From Verrucomicrobiota bacterium (GTDB lineage: Bacteria; Verrucomicrobiota; Verrucomicrobiia; Opitutales; UBA953): DNA of 64,000 bases. Where the stretch lies: NCBI GenBank assembly GCA_016871415.1, contig VHDL01000010.1, forward strand, positions 19,467 to 83,466, written 5' to 3'. Positions within the stretch are counted from its first letter, which is position 1, and each line of letters opens with the position of its first letter. Position numbers and translations under genes: made by a program. Under the pieces are notes generated by a model. That model saw only the letters and a program-made list of their open reading frames with translations. It was not told the DNA's origin and ran no database searches. Of the stretch, positions 35,614-43,757 are shown piece after piece.

Positions 35614-35895
35614 ATGTCAACCCACGTCTCCCATCGTGAAGTATGGTACACGGGTCGCGTCCAAGGGGTGGGATTCAGGGCGGGCGTGCTGGGTGTGTCG
35701 AGGGGGTTCGAGGTCACGGGCTACGTCCAGAATCTGACCGACGGCAGGGTGTATCTCCATGCGGAGGGCCTTGAGCCCGAGCTGGTGGACTTCCTCGCCC
35801 AGATTGAGACCTCCATGGACGGACACATACGCGGTGCCGAAGTACGCGCCTTCACGGGCGTACGCACCTGTTGCGAATTCTCCATCCGCCGATGA
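35614..35895 (+). CDS. acyP: Acylphosphatase
   Basis: This is a 93-residue enzyme that hydrolyses carboxyl-phosphate bonds such as acetyl phosphate or 1,3-bisphosphoglycerate. Catalytic residues are visible: Arg22 in GRVQGVGFRAG and Asn40 in YVQNLTDG, at the distance expected for the family. The start at 35614 is set by the upstream purine-rich site. Its stop overlaps the start of the ABC ATPase gene (ATGA). Confidence 0.93.
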   Translation: MSTHVSHREVWYTGRVQGVGFRAGVLGVSRGFEVTGYVQNLTDGRVYLHAEGLEPELVDFLAQIETSMDGHIRGAEVRAFTGVRTCCEFSIRR

Positions 35896-36743
35896 AGTCC
35901 GCCGTCTCCATCCGCAATCTTACCAAGGACTTCGCCGTCGGCATGCGCGGACTCAAGTTGCGCGCGGTCGACGACGTCAGCATCGAGATGCCGGCTGGGC
36001 AGGTCTTCGGACTGCTCGGTCCCAACGGATGCGGCAAGAGCACGACGCTGAAGATCGCGCTCGGACTCGTGCAGCCGACCTCCGGGACGACCTCAATCCT
36101 CGGGGATGGGGCCGCCTCGCCGGAGGCGCGTCGTCGGACGGGGTTCCTTCCGGAGGCGCCGTATTTCCACCGATTCCTCACCGGACGCGAACTGGTGCGC
36201 TACTGCGCGAGGCTCAGCGGCGTCGGCGAAGACGGGCTCGACGATGCGGTCGGGCGGGCCCTTGAGCTGACCGCAATGAGCTCCGCCGCCGACCGGCCCG
36301 TCGGCACCTATTCCAAGGGCATGCTGCAGCGCATCGGCCTTGCTCAGGCGGTCGTGCACGGCCCCGAACTGGTCATCCTGGACGAGCCGACCGCGGGCGT
36401 CGACCCGGTCGGCGCGGCGGCCATCGGCGGCATGATTGCGGAGATGCGCAGTCAGGGCCGGACCGTCGTCCTCTGCTCTCACCTGCTGGGGCAGGTCGAG
36501 CAGGTCTGCGACCGCATCGCCATCATGGACCGGGGCATGGTCGTGCTTCAAGGCGCCGTGGACGAGGTCCTCGCCGGCCGCGACCGGCATCTCATCGAGG
36601 TCAGCTCCTTGACGCGGGAGGCCGAGTCGGCCGCACGTGAAGCGCTGGCTCGGGCGGGCGCCGTGGTGGAGGGCGTCAGCCGGCCCCGCCGGACGCTCGA
36701 GGAACTTTTCCGCGAGCTCGTCACCGGCAGCAAGGACGCATGA
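35892..36743 (+). CDS. ABC-2 type transporter ATPase
   Basis: This is a 283-residue ATPase starting at the ATG at 35892 (MKSAVSIRNLTKDF). Walker A is GLLGPNGCGKSTTLK; the signature is YSKGMLQRIGLAQAVVHGPE and Walker B is LVILDEPTAGVDP; the switch His is in VVLCSHLL. The YSKGMxQR signature and C-terminal extension of about 70 residues fit the DrrA/NodI exporter group. It is translationally coupled to the acylphosphatase upstream and the permease downstream (4-base overlaps). The cargo is unknown. Confidence 0.9.
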   Translation: MKSAVSIRNLTKDFAVGMRGLKLRAVDDVSIEMPAGQVFGLLGPNGCGKSTTLKIALGLVQPTSGTTSILGDGAASPEARRRTGFLPEAPYFHRFLTGRELVRYCARLSGVGEDGLDDAVGRALELTAMSSAADRPVGTYSKGMLQRIGLAQAVVHGPELVILDEPTAGVDPVGAAAIGGMIAEMRSQGRTVVLCSHLLGQVEQVCDRIAIMDRGMVVLQGAVDEVLAGRDRHLIEVSSLTREAESAAREALARAGAVVEGVSRPRRTLEELFRELVTGSKDA

Positions 36744-37576
36744 CCATGGACGCCCTGCGCCGAACCCATTGGATTGCCCGGATCACCTTCCTGGAAGCCG
36801 TCCGCCAGCGTCTCTTCTCCTTCCTCTTGCTCCTCGGGGCCGCCCTAGCCGTCTCCTCGGTGGCCTTCCGTTTCCTCAACTTCGGACATGGCGAACTCAA
36901 GTTCGTCGCCGACTTCGGGTTCGGCATCCTCTTCCTCTTCGGTTCGCTGCTGGCCGTCGTCATGACCGCCCAGCTTCTTTACGCCGAACTGGACAACCGT
37001 ACCGCGCTGACGCTCCTCGCTAAGCCCGTCAGCAGGTCGGAATTCCTCCTCGGAAAATTTCTCGGAGTCTGGGCCGTCCTCGGCGTCTTCATCGTACTGC
37101 TCTGCTCCATCCTGGCGGGCGTCTTGCTGACCCGTGCGGCCGAAATCGCGCCGGTCGCCGAGGCCGCGGGCAGGGTGCCGCCGTCGGTCAACGCCGCGGG
37201 TCTGGCGATTTTCGCGCTGCTGCAGTGGATGAGGCTCGGCATCATCGCGGCCCTGACCCTCTTCCTCGCCGCCGGCGCCAGGACCTTCCTCTTCAGCGTC
37301 GTGGCCGGCATGCTCGCCGTCCTCGGAGGGCAGCTGCAGTGGCTGGCCCAGGATCTCCTCACCAAACCCGACGTCGGCTTTTTCCAGCGTTCCCTCGCGT
37401 GGTTCGCCACGCGGGCTGTGCCGAACCTGCAGCAGTTCAACATCGGCGACGCCCTCGTGCTCGAGTCCGCCGGAGCCCCCGCCGGAGCGGCGGCCTCCGC
37501 GCTCCTGGCCGGCTCGCTGCACCTGCTGGCCTTCCTGTTCCTGGCCTGCGCGCTTTTCCGGCGCCGGGAGATCTGA
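36740..37576 (+). CDS. ABC-2 type transporter permease
   Basis: This is a 278-residue membrane protein with about six hydrophobic segments in the ABC-2 permease arrangement: a first segment after IARITFLEAVRQRLFSFLLLLG, and the cytoplasmic LLYAELDNRTALTLLAKPVSRSEFLLGKFLGVW typical of this family. It pairs with the ATPase through a 4-base overlap. Substrate unknown. Its stop codon shares a base with the start of the next gene. Confidence 0.85.
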   Translation: MTMDALRRTHWIARITFLEAVRQRLFSFLLLLGAALAVSSVAFRFLNFGHGELKFVADFGFGILFLFGSLLAVVMTAQLLYAELDNRTALTLLAKPVSRSEFLLGKFLGVWAVLGVFIVLLCSILAGVLLTRAAEIAPVAEAAGRVPPSVNAAGLAIFALLQWMRLGIIAALTLFLAAGARTFLFSVVAGMLAVLGGQLQWLAQDLLTKPDVGFFQRSLAWFATRAVPNLQQFNIGDALVLESAGAPAGAAASALLAGSLHLLAFLFLACALFRRREI

Positions 37577-38349
37577 TGTCGGCCTGGGCGACATGGACGG
37601 CGTCCGCGGCCTTGCTCATCGCGGCCGGGTCGGCCTCCGACCGTTCCTGGGCGGCCGTTCGTCCGTGCATTCCCGAACTCGGCGCACGGCAGCTGGAGCT
37701 GAGTGCAGGGCAGGGCGTGCTCCTGGGCGTGCTCGGCGGCCTCCGCACCCTCGTGGCCGACGTGTCCTGGCTGCGCAGCTACGTCCTGTGGGAGCGTAAG
37801 GAGGAGGCCGGCTGCGAGGCCCTGATGCGGCTGGCGTGCACGCTTGACCCGCATGCCCGCTATTTCTGGGAGCAGACCGGTTTCGCCGTCGGTCTCGACA
37901 TGGCCAACTGGGAGATTCGACGTCGCGGTGGATACGCGCGGGTCTCGAAGGAGGTCCAGGATCACGTCTTCGCCGCGTACGCGCGCAAGGGCATCGCCGT
38001 CCTCGAGGAGGGCGCGAGGACCTCGCGGAACCGCGCGCCCTTCCTGATCGTCGCCGGACAGCTCGCGGAGATGAAGGTCAGGGATCAACGGATGGCCGCC
38101 ACCTACTACCGGGCGGCCGCGGAGTCGGAAGACGCGCCGTGGTATGCTGCCAGGTTTGCCGCGCGCACGGCCTGGGAGGCGGGCGATCGTGCGCAGGCCT
38201 ACGCGTGGTATCGCGACCATTGGTCTTCGGTGCTCCGCGTCAGGCACGAGGACCGCGCTCCGGATGACCTCGCGGAGCTGCGGATGATGGAGGACGCCCT
38301 GGGGGTTCCGGCGATGCGACGCATTCCGAGACAGCCTTGGGAGCGCTGA
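37576..38349 (+). CDS. Hypothetical secreted or anchored helical-repeat protein
   Basis: The ATG at 37576 overlaps the permease stop (TGATG) and gives 257 residues; the longer open frame upstream is antiphase to the permease and is rejected. After a hydrophobic N-terminus (about residues 5-20) the protein is helical with TPR-like segments rich in Ala, Trp and Tyr: SWLRSYVLWERKEEAGCEAL, then DPHARYFWEQTGFAVGLDMA and AATYYRAAAESEDAPWYAARFAARTAWEAGD. It resembles proteins found with ABC-2 exporters in Verrucomicrobiota, though I do not know their function. Confidence 0.6.
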   Translation: MSAWATWTASAALLIAAGSASDRSWAAVRPCIPELGARQLELSAGQGVLLGVLGGLRTLVADVSWLRSYVLWERKEEAGCEALMRLACTLDPHARYFWEQTGFAVGLDMANWEIRRRGGYARVSKEVQDHVFAAYARKGIAVLEEGARTSRNRAPFLIVAGQLAEMKVRDQRMAATYYRAAAESEDAPWYAARFAARTAWEAGDRAQAYAWYRDHWSSVLRVRHEDRAPDDLAELRMMEDALGVPAMRRIPRQPWER

Positions 38350-40974
38350 TCAGAAGGGGTCGTCCGGCTTCTTCTCCGCCTTTGGCGCCTTAGGCTTCCG
38401 AGGGGGGAACTCGAACCACCAGCCCCGCTCCTTGTCAGCTACGAGGAAAGCCTCGAAGGTGCGCCGGGTCCGGTTGGAGACGAACTTCTTCGGCCCCGTC
38501 CGCCCTTCGCGGAGGATCTTGGAGACATCCTCCGGGGAAATCGGGCACTTGAGCATCTCGACGTTGAGGCTGAAGGTCTTCTTGGCACCGGCCGCCTTGG
38601 CCTTGGCGGGGCAGACGCGGTAGCCGGCGGCGGGCGTCTGCTGGACCGGCAGACCGCTCACGGGACAGTCGCCCAGCACGGGCCATGATTCGTCGAACGG
38701 CGCACCGTCCGGATCTCCGTCGCGAGGAGGGAGGTCGAGCGCCGAACGCAGCTGTCCGTCCTTGTCCTCGAGCTTGATGTAACCGGAATAATTGCGTCCT
38801 GACTTGAGGGATTTGAAGTCATGGAACGGGCCGATGCGCCTGGTGCTGATGAGTTCGGCGAGTTCGGACGGCGAGAGCGGCCTACCACCGAGCTCCCGGT
38901 AGACGAGGACGGCGGGAACGGTCTTCCTTCCCTGCGTAACTGTCTCGGTGGAGACGTACCTGCGGTCATCGCCCATCATGGGCGTGCCTCCGGGGGAAAG
39001 GACCTCCGGCTCGACCTTCTCCGCCACGACGGGCGTGTCGATGCGCTTGCGCACCTTGTCGATCATCTCTGCGACCTGGCTGCGGATGCCTTCCATGAAG
39101 ACCACGGGATCCAGCTGGCCACGCTCCATCTCACGCAGCCGATGCTCCCATTCACCAGTCAGCACGGGGTCGGCGAGGAGCAGGAGTTCGTTGCCGGACA
39201 GGAAGCGCTCCAGCTTGAAGGCCTTGCCCGTGGGCACCAGCTCCTTGCCCTGACGCTCGATGTACTTCTGTGACAGAAGCCCCTCAATGGTGGCCGCACG
39301 CGTGGCGGGCGTGCCGAGACCGCGCTCCTTCATGGCCTCGGCCAGCGCCTCGTCATCGACCAGCTTGCCGGCGTTCTCCATCGCGCCGAGCAGCGAGGCC
39401 TCGTTGTAACGGGCGGGAGGCTTGGTCGCGTCCTCCCTGATGTCGACGCCGAGCACGTCGGCCCGGGCGGGATCACCGTCGGCGGCGCTGAGCGCGGGCA
39501 GGCTCGCCGAGCCTTCCTTGTCACGATCATCCTCGACCTCGGCCTCCTGGCCCCAGACGGCGCGCCAGCCGGCCACGACGAGGACCTTGCCGGACGTGCG
39601 GAAGGCGTGGTCGCCCACCTGAGTGATACGTACCGTCTCCTCAAACTCCGCCTGCGGGAAGAAGACGGCGACGAACCGGCGTACGACGAGGTCGTAGATC
39701 CGCTGTTCCACGTCGGTGAGTCCGACGGGGATGGTGCCCGTGGGGACAATCGCGAAGTGGTCGCTGACCTTCTTGTTGTCGAAGACCCGTCGGCCGGCCG
39801 CGTCGACCCATCCGCTCGAAAGGACCGTGCGGGCGTGCTCGCCCGAGGCGTGCCCGGCGGCGAGCTGGGTCAGGACCTCCTTGGCCGTGGCCACGTAGTC
39901 CTCGGGCAGATGCTGGGAGTCCGTGCGCGGGTAGGTGAGCGCCTTGTGCTTTTCGTAGAGGGACTGGGCCACGCCGAGGGTCGTCTTGGCCGAGAATCCG
40001 TAACGGCGGTTACCTTCGCGCTGGAGGGTAGTCAGGTCGAAGAGCCGCGGGGCGGAATCCTTCTTGGGCTTCTTCTCATCCGTAACCGTGCCGCGGCCGG
40101 CGGCGCGGGCGGATTCGGCGACGGCCCTCGCCTGCGTCTCATCGTAAAAGCGTTCGGCCTCCTTGCGGTCTTGGACGCCGGGCACTTGCGCGGAGCCGCG
40201 GTACTGTCCGGCCCGCACGCCGAAATCGGCCTCCACCTTCCAGAATGCCTTCGGTACGAAGTTGCGGATCTCCAGCTCGCGTCGCACGACCAGCATCAGC
40301 GTCGGGGTCTGCACGCGGCCAACGGGGTGGACGCTCTCCTTGCTGATCTTGCCACCACCGAGCATCTTGGAGGCGGCCCGCGTCAGGTTGAGCCCCACGA
40401 TCCAGTCCGATTGAGAGCGGCAGATGGAGGAGGCCCGGAGGCCGGATTTCTCGGACTTCTCCAGGAGGTGGTCGAAGGACTCACGAATCGCGGAGGGCGT
40501 CATGCTCGTGAGCCAAAGCCGACGTTCGGGCAACTTCGAGCCGGCCAGGACGCAGACCATGTGGAAGATCAGTTCGCCTTCGCGTCCGGCGTCACAGGCG
40601 TTGACGACGTCGCCGACGTCATTGCGCTGGAGCAGCTTCTTGAGCAGCTGGAAGCGTTCGCCGGAACCGCGCTCGGACCTGGTGCGGAGCACTTCCTTGC
40701 TCAAGCGACCGTCAAACTGTGGCGGCAGGATGGGGAGGTTGCGCAGGGTCCAGGATTTCCAGTCAGGATTGAGTTCGTGCGGTTCGACCAGTTCCGCGAG
40801 ATGACCCACCGCGGAGGAGATTACCCAGCGGTCATCCTCGAAGACGTCGCCGGACTTTGGGACTTTCAGGACCTTGGCGAGGTCGGCCGCGACGGACGGC
40901 TTTTCGGCGATGACGAGGGTCTTGCCGCTGTTGGCGACAGCGTCATCGGACTTCTTCTGGGGCTTCTTGGGCAT
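38350..40974 (-). CDS. topB: DNA topoisomerase III-like (type IA)
   Basis: This is an 874-residue type IA topoisomerase. The Toprim domain begins TLVIAEKPSVAADLAKVL and includes NACDAGREGELIFHMV; the catalytic Tyr is in ALTYPRTDSQHLP. The SVHPVGRVQTPTLMLVV strand and the QREGNRRYGFSAKTT helix are as in TopB. Past residue about 690 are repeats like the topoisomerase C-terminal extension (LGGRPLSPSELAELISTRRIG and GFPISPEDVSKILREG-like), used for DNA contact. It decatenates and relaxes DNA. It abuts the previous gene with no gap. Confidence 0.93.
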   Translation of the reverse strand: MPKKPQKKSDDAVANSGKTLVIAEKPSVAADLAKVLKVPKSGDVFEDDRWVISSAVGHLAELVEPHELNPDWKSWTLRNLPILPPQFDGRLSKEVLRTRSERGSGERFQLLKKLLQRNDVGDVVNACDAGREGELIFHMVCVLAGSKLPERRLWLTSMTPSAIRESFDHLLEKSEKSGLRASSICRSQSDWIVGLNLTRAASKMLGGGKISKESVHPVGRVQTPTLMLVVRRELEIRNFVPKAFWKVEADFGVRAGQYRGSAQVPGVQDRKEAERFYDETQARAVAESARAAGRGTVTDEKKPKKDSAPRLFDLTTLQREGNRRYGFSAKTTLGVAQSLYEKHKALTYPRTDSQHLPEDYVATAKEVLTQLAAGHASGEHARTVLSSGWVDAAGRRVFDNKKVSDHFAIVPTGTIPVGLTDVEQRIYDLVVRRFVAVFFPQAEFEETVRITQVGDHAFRTSGKVLVVAGWRAVWGQEAEVEDDRDKEGSASLPALSAADGDPARADVLGVDIREDATKPPARYNEASLLGAMENAGKLVDDEALAEAMKERGLGTPATRAATIEGLLSQKYIERQGKELVPTGKAFKLERFLSGNELLLLADPVLTGEWEHRLREMERGQLDPVVFMEGIRSQVAEMIDKVRKRIDTPVVAEKVEPEVLSPGGTPMMGDDRRYVSTETVTQGRKTVPAVLVYRELGGRPLSPSELAELISTRRIGPFHDFKSLKSGRNYSGYIKLEDKDGQLRSALDLPPRDGDPDGAPFDESWPVLGDCPVSGLPVQQTPAAGYRVCPAKAKAAGAKKTFSLNVEMLKCPISPEDVSKILREGRTGPKKFVSNRTRRTFEAFLVADKERGWWFEFPPRKPKAPKAEKKPDDPF

Positions 40975-41005
40975 GCGTAGGATGATAACCGACTGTCAAA
41001 TCGGG

Positions 41006-42085
41006 TCACATCCCTTGCTCGGCGAAGGCGTCGTCAAGCGCGGCGATGAGCGTTCCGATCGTGGCGTCGGTCTCGTCACCCATGTTGGAGATACGGAAGG
41101 TCTTGCCCTTCAGCTTGCCGTAACCTCCGTCGATAACGATCTTGTGGCGCGACTTGAGCGTCTCGTTGAGACGTTCAAGGTCCGCATTGCGCGCGTTACG
41201 GAAGCAGTTGAGTCCGCGGGTGCCGAATTCCGGGGAGGGCAGGAGGGGGAAACCCTTGGCCAGCCCCCAGGCTCTCATGCGTTCGTTGAGCCGGAGATGG
41301 CGCGCAAAGCGGTTCTCAAGCCCTTCCGCCTCAACCTCAGTCAGCTTCTGCTGAAGACCGTAGAGAAGGGGGATGCAGGGCGTCGACGGGGTCATGCCCT
41401 TGACGTGGTTGTCGTGGAACTCGATCAGGTCGAAGTAATAACCGCGGTCCGCGGACTGCCTGGCGCGTTCACGGGCCCGCTCGCTCACGGAGGCGATGGC
41501 GAGCCCCGGGGGCAGCGCGAGGGCCTTCTGGGAACCGGTCAGCAGGATGTCGATTCCGAGCCGATCCTTGTGAATCGGCAGGGTGGAGAATGAGCTGACG
41601 GAATCGACAATCGAGATCACGTCAGGAAACCCACGGATCACGGCCATGAGTTCCTCGATGGGGGAGAGGGTGCCGGTCGAGGTCTCCGAATGGATGAAGG
41701 TGACGCAGTCGAACTTACCGGAGGTGAGCGCCTGCCGGACGGCGGCGGGATCGACGGGGGTGCCCCACTCGAACTTGAGCGCCTCCGCGGACCGACCGCA
41801 GCGTCTGGCGACGTCGTTCCACTTGTCGGAGAAGGCGCCGTTCATGCAGTTGAGCACGCCCTTCCGGCAGACGTTGCGGAGGGCCCCCTCCATCACGCCC
41901 CAGGCCGAGCTGGTCGACAGGTAGACGGGGTCCTTAGTGAAGAACATCGACTGCAGCTTGGGCTGCATCTCGTTGTAGAGGCTGACGAAGGCTTTGGAGC
42001 GGTGCCCGACCATGGGACGTCCCATGGCCTTGATCACGCTTTCGGACACCGTGAGGGGGCCGGGGATGTAGAGACGGTTGCTCAT
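41006..42085 (-). CDS. Class V aminotransferase (alanine/serine-glyoxylate type)
   Basis: This is a 359-residue PLP enzyme of the fold-type I class V group. The Schiff-base Lys is in DILLTGSQKALALPPG; other motifs are YIPGPLTVSESVIKAM at the start, HSETSTGTLSPIEE and SIVDSVSSFSTLPI with the Asp that contacts the pyridine. This matches alanine-glyoxylate and serine-pyruvate transaminases. It shares ATGA with panD upstream, so alanine, glyoxylate or beta-alanine metabolism is the likely context. Confidence 0.85.
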   Translation of the reverse strand: MSNRLYIPGPLTVSESVIKAMGRPMVGHRSKAFVSLYNEMQPKLQSMFFTKDPVYLSTSSAWGVMEGALRNVCRKGVLNCMNGAFSDKWNDVARRCGRSAEALKFEWGTPVDPAAVRQALTSGKFDCVTFIHSETSTGTLSPIEELMAVIRGFPDVISIVDSVSSFSTLPIHKDRLGIDILLTGSQKALALPPGLAIASVSERARERARQSADRGYYFDLIEFHDNHVKGMTPSTPCIPLLYGLQQKLTEVEAEGLENRFARHLRLNERMRAWGLAKGFPLLPSPEFGTRGLNCFRNARNADLERLNETLKSRHKIVIDGGYGKLKGKTFRISNMGDETDATIGTLIAALDDAFAEQGM

Positions 42086-42483
42086 CGTTGGAAAGTGCTG
42101 AGGAGGTCGGCAGAGACGTCCGGGTTGTCGATGCGCATGAGACGCCGGTTCCGGTCCGCCAAGGTGGCGGTGCGGGGTCGCCAGGCCGCGGCTTCAGCCA
42201 CCTCGACCTCCGCGAAGCTCATGACCACGAGCATGTCGCCGGGCTTGCCGAGGTGGGCGGTCGCTCCGTTGAGACAGACCTCGCGGGTGCCGGCCGGAGC
42301 CGGGATGGCGTAGGTCTCGAAGCGCTGTCCATCGGCGAGATTGCCGACCAGGATGCGCTCGTAAGGGAGCAAGCCCACCAGCGCCATGAGCTCATGGTCC
42401 AAGGCGAGGGAGCCCTCGTAATCCAGACGAGCGGCGGTGACCTCCGCCCGGAGTAGCTTGGTGCGCAGCAGGTGGACGTACAT
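42082..42483 (-). CDS. panD: Aspartate 1-decarboxylase proenzyme
   Basis: This pyruvoyl enzyme makes beta-alanine for pantothenate. From the ATG at 42483 (MYVHLLRTKLLRAEVT) the self-cleavage site YEGS places Gly24 and Ser25 at exactly the standard positions, which decides the start against the longer frame. Other conserved parts are RFETYAIPAPAGTREVCLNGATAHL. The product has 133 residues, normal for the family. It is the first gene of the panD-aminotransferase pair. Confidence 0.95.
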   Translation of the reverse strand: MYVHLLRTKLLRAEVTAARLDYEGSLALDHELMALVGLLPYERILVGNLADGQRFETYAIPAPAGTREVCLNGATAHLGKPGDMLVVMSFAEVEVAEAAAWRPRTATLADRNRRLMRIDNPDVSADLLSTFQR

Positions 42484-42551
42484 GGCGCGGTATTGGCCGT
42501 TCTCAATCGGTAAGGTTGCCTTCGTCAAACAACTTTGCATCTTATTGCGTA

Positions 42552-43757
42552 ATGTCCGGCAATCACAGAGGGCTGTTTTCCTCTACGGCCGAGGCCGTCG
42601 CGGCCTTTGCGGTGGACGTCGTCTACGAGCGTCGCAAGGGGCTTGGCGCCAGCCTGCTGGCAGCGCTCCTCAGGGCGCTCTCATGGATCTTCAGCCTGCT
42701 CGTCAGGCTGCGGATCTGGCTCTACAAGCACCGGCTTTTCCGCGACACCCCGCTGGGCTGCAAGGTAGTCGTGGTCGGTAATCTCACCGTGGGCGGTACC
42801 GGCAAGACGCCCGTGGTCCACAAGATGGCGCAGGTGCTGGCGCGCCGGGGGCGTCGGGTGGCGGTGCTGTCCCGAGGTTACAAGGGAGCGAGCGATTCGA
42901 TGTTTAAGCGTTTCTGGCGTTGGATCAGCCATGGCAGCCGCCCTGAGCCGCTCGTGGTGTCCGACGGCAGGAAGGTGATGGCCGGACCTGATGAGGCCGG
43001 AGACGAGCCCTTCATGCTGGCGCGCAATCTCCTGGCCGACGGCGTGGTCGTCATCGTCGACCGCGACCGCGTCGAAGCCGGCCGCTTCGCGCTCCGTCGG
43101 TTCGGGGTAGATACAATCCTGCTTGATGACGGCCTCCAGTATCTGCCCTTGCGGGGGCAGATTAATTTGCTGCTCGTGGACAGCCGCGACCCCTTCGGCA
43201 ATGGCGCCATGCTCCCCCGGGGCATCCTCCGTGAACCGGTCTCCAACCTCAGCCGGGCGTCGTACGTCTTCATCACCAAGTCACCAGGTCCTCCTGATCC
43301 GGAGCTGGTGGCCCTCATCCGCCGCCATAACCCGAAGGCCGAGATCATTCCCTGCGCCCACCGTCCGTCCGAACTGGTCGCGGTGGACGGCGATGCCGTC
43401 CGGCCGCTCGATTGGCTTCGTGGCATGAAGGTCGCGGTCTTCTGCGGCATCGCCACGCCGGAAAGGTTCGAGGAGACGGTCGCTGCGCTGGGCGCCGACA
43501 TGGTCAGCAGCCGCAGGTTCCTCGACCACCACGCCTTCACGGACGAGGACCTCGACGAGGTGCTGGAACAGGCGCTCGCCTCGGGCGCCCAGGCGATTGT
43601 AACGACCGAGAAGGACGCGGTGCGGCTTCAGTCGCGCTTCAGTCCGCCGCTCCCACTGCTCTACGTCAGGCTGGAGGTCGGCATCCTCGGCGATCCCGAT
43701 GGGTTCAACGGCGCCGTCGAGCGGATCTGCCTCGGGCCTTCCTCCTCGGGGCGCTGA
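42552..43757 (+). CDS. lpxK: Tetraacyldisaccharide 4'-kinase
   Basis: This is a 401-residue lipid A kinase that phosphorylates the 4' position of the disaccharide precursor at the inner membrane. The P-loop [14 protein letters not shown] (about residue 76), [16 protein letters not shown] and DDGLQYLPL are typical. A hydrophobic helix near residues 32-52 anchors it. The N-terminal 25 residues are slightly longer than in E. coli. The last 53 bases overlap the end of ppk on the other strand. It proves a lipid A-based outer membrane. Confidence 0.93.
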   Translation: MSGNHRGLFSSTAEAVAAFAVDVVYERRKGLGASLLAALLRALSWIFSLLVRLRIWLYKHRLFRDTPLGCKVVVVGNLTVGGTGKTPVVHKMAQVLARRGRRVAVLSRGYKGASDSMFKRFWRWISHGSRPEPLVVSDGRKVMAGPDEAGDEPFMLARNLLADGVVVIVDRDRVEAGRFALRRFGVDTILLDDGLQYLPLRGQINLLLVDSRDPFGNGAMLPRGILREPVSNLSRASYVFITKSPGPPDPELVALIRRHNPKAEIIPCAHRPSELVAVDGDAVRPLDWLRGMKVAVFCGIATPERFEETVAALGADMVSSRRFLDHHAFTDEDLDEVLEQALASGAQAIVTTEKDAVRLQSRFSPPLPLLYVRLEVGILGDPDGFNGAVERICLGPSSSGR

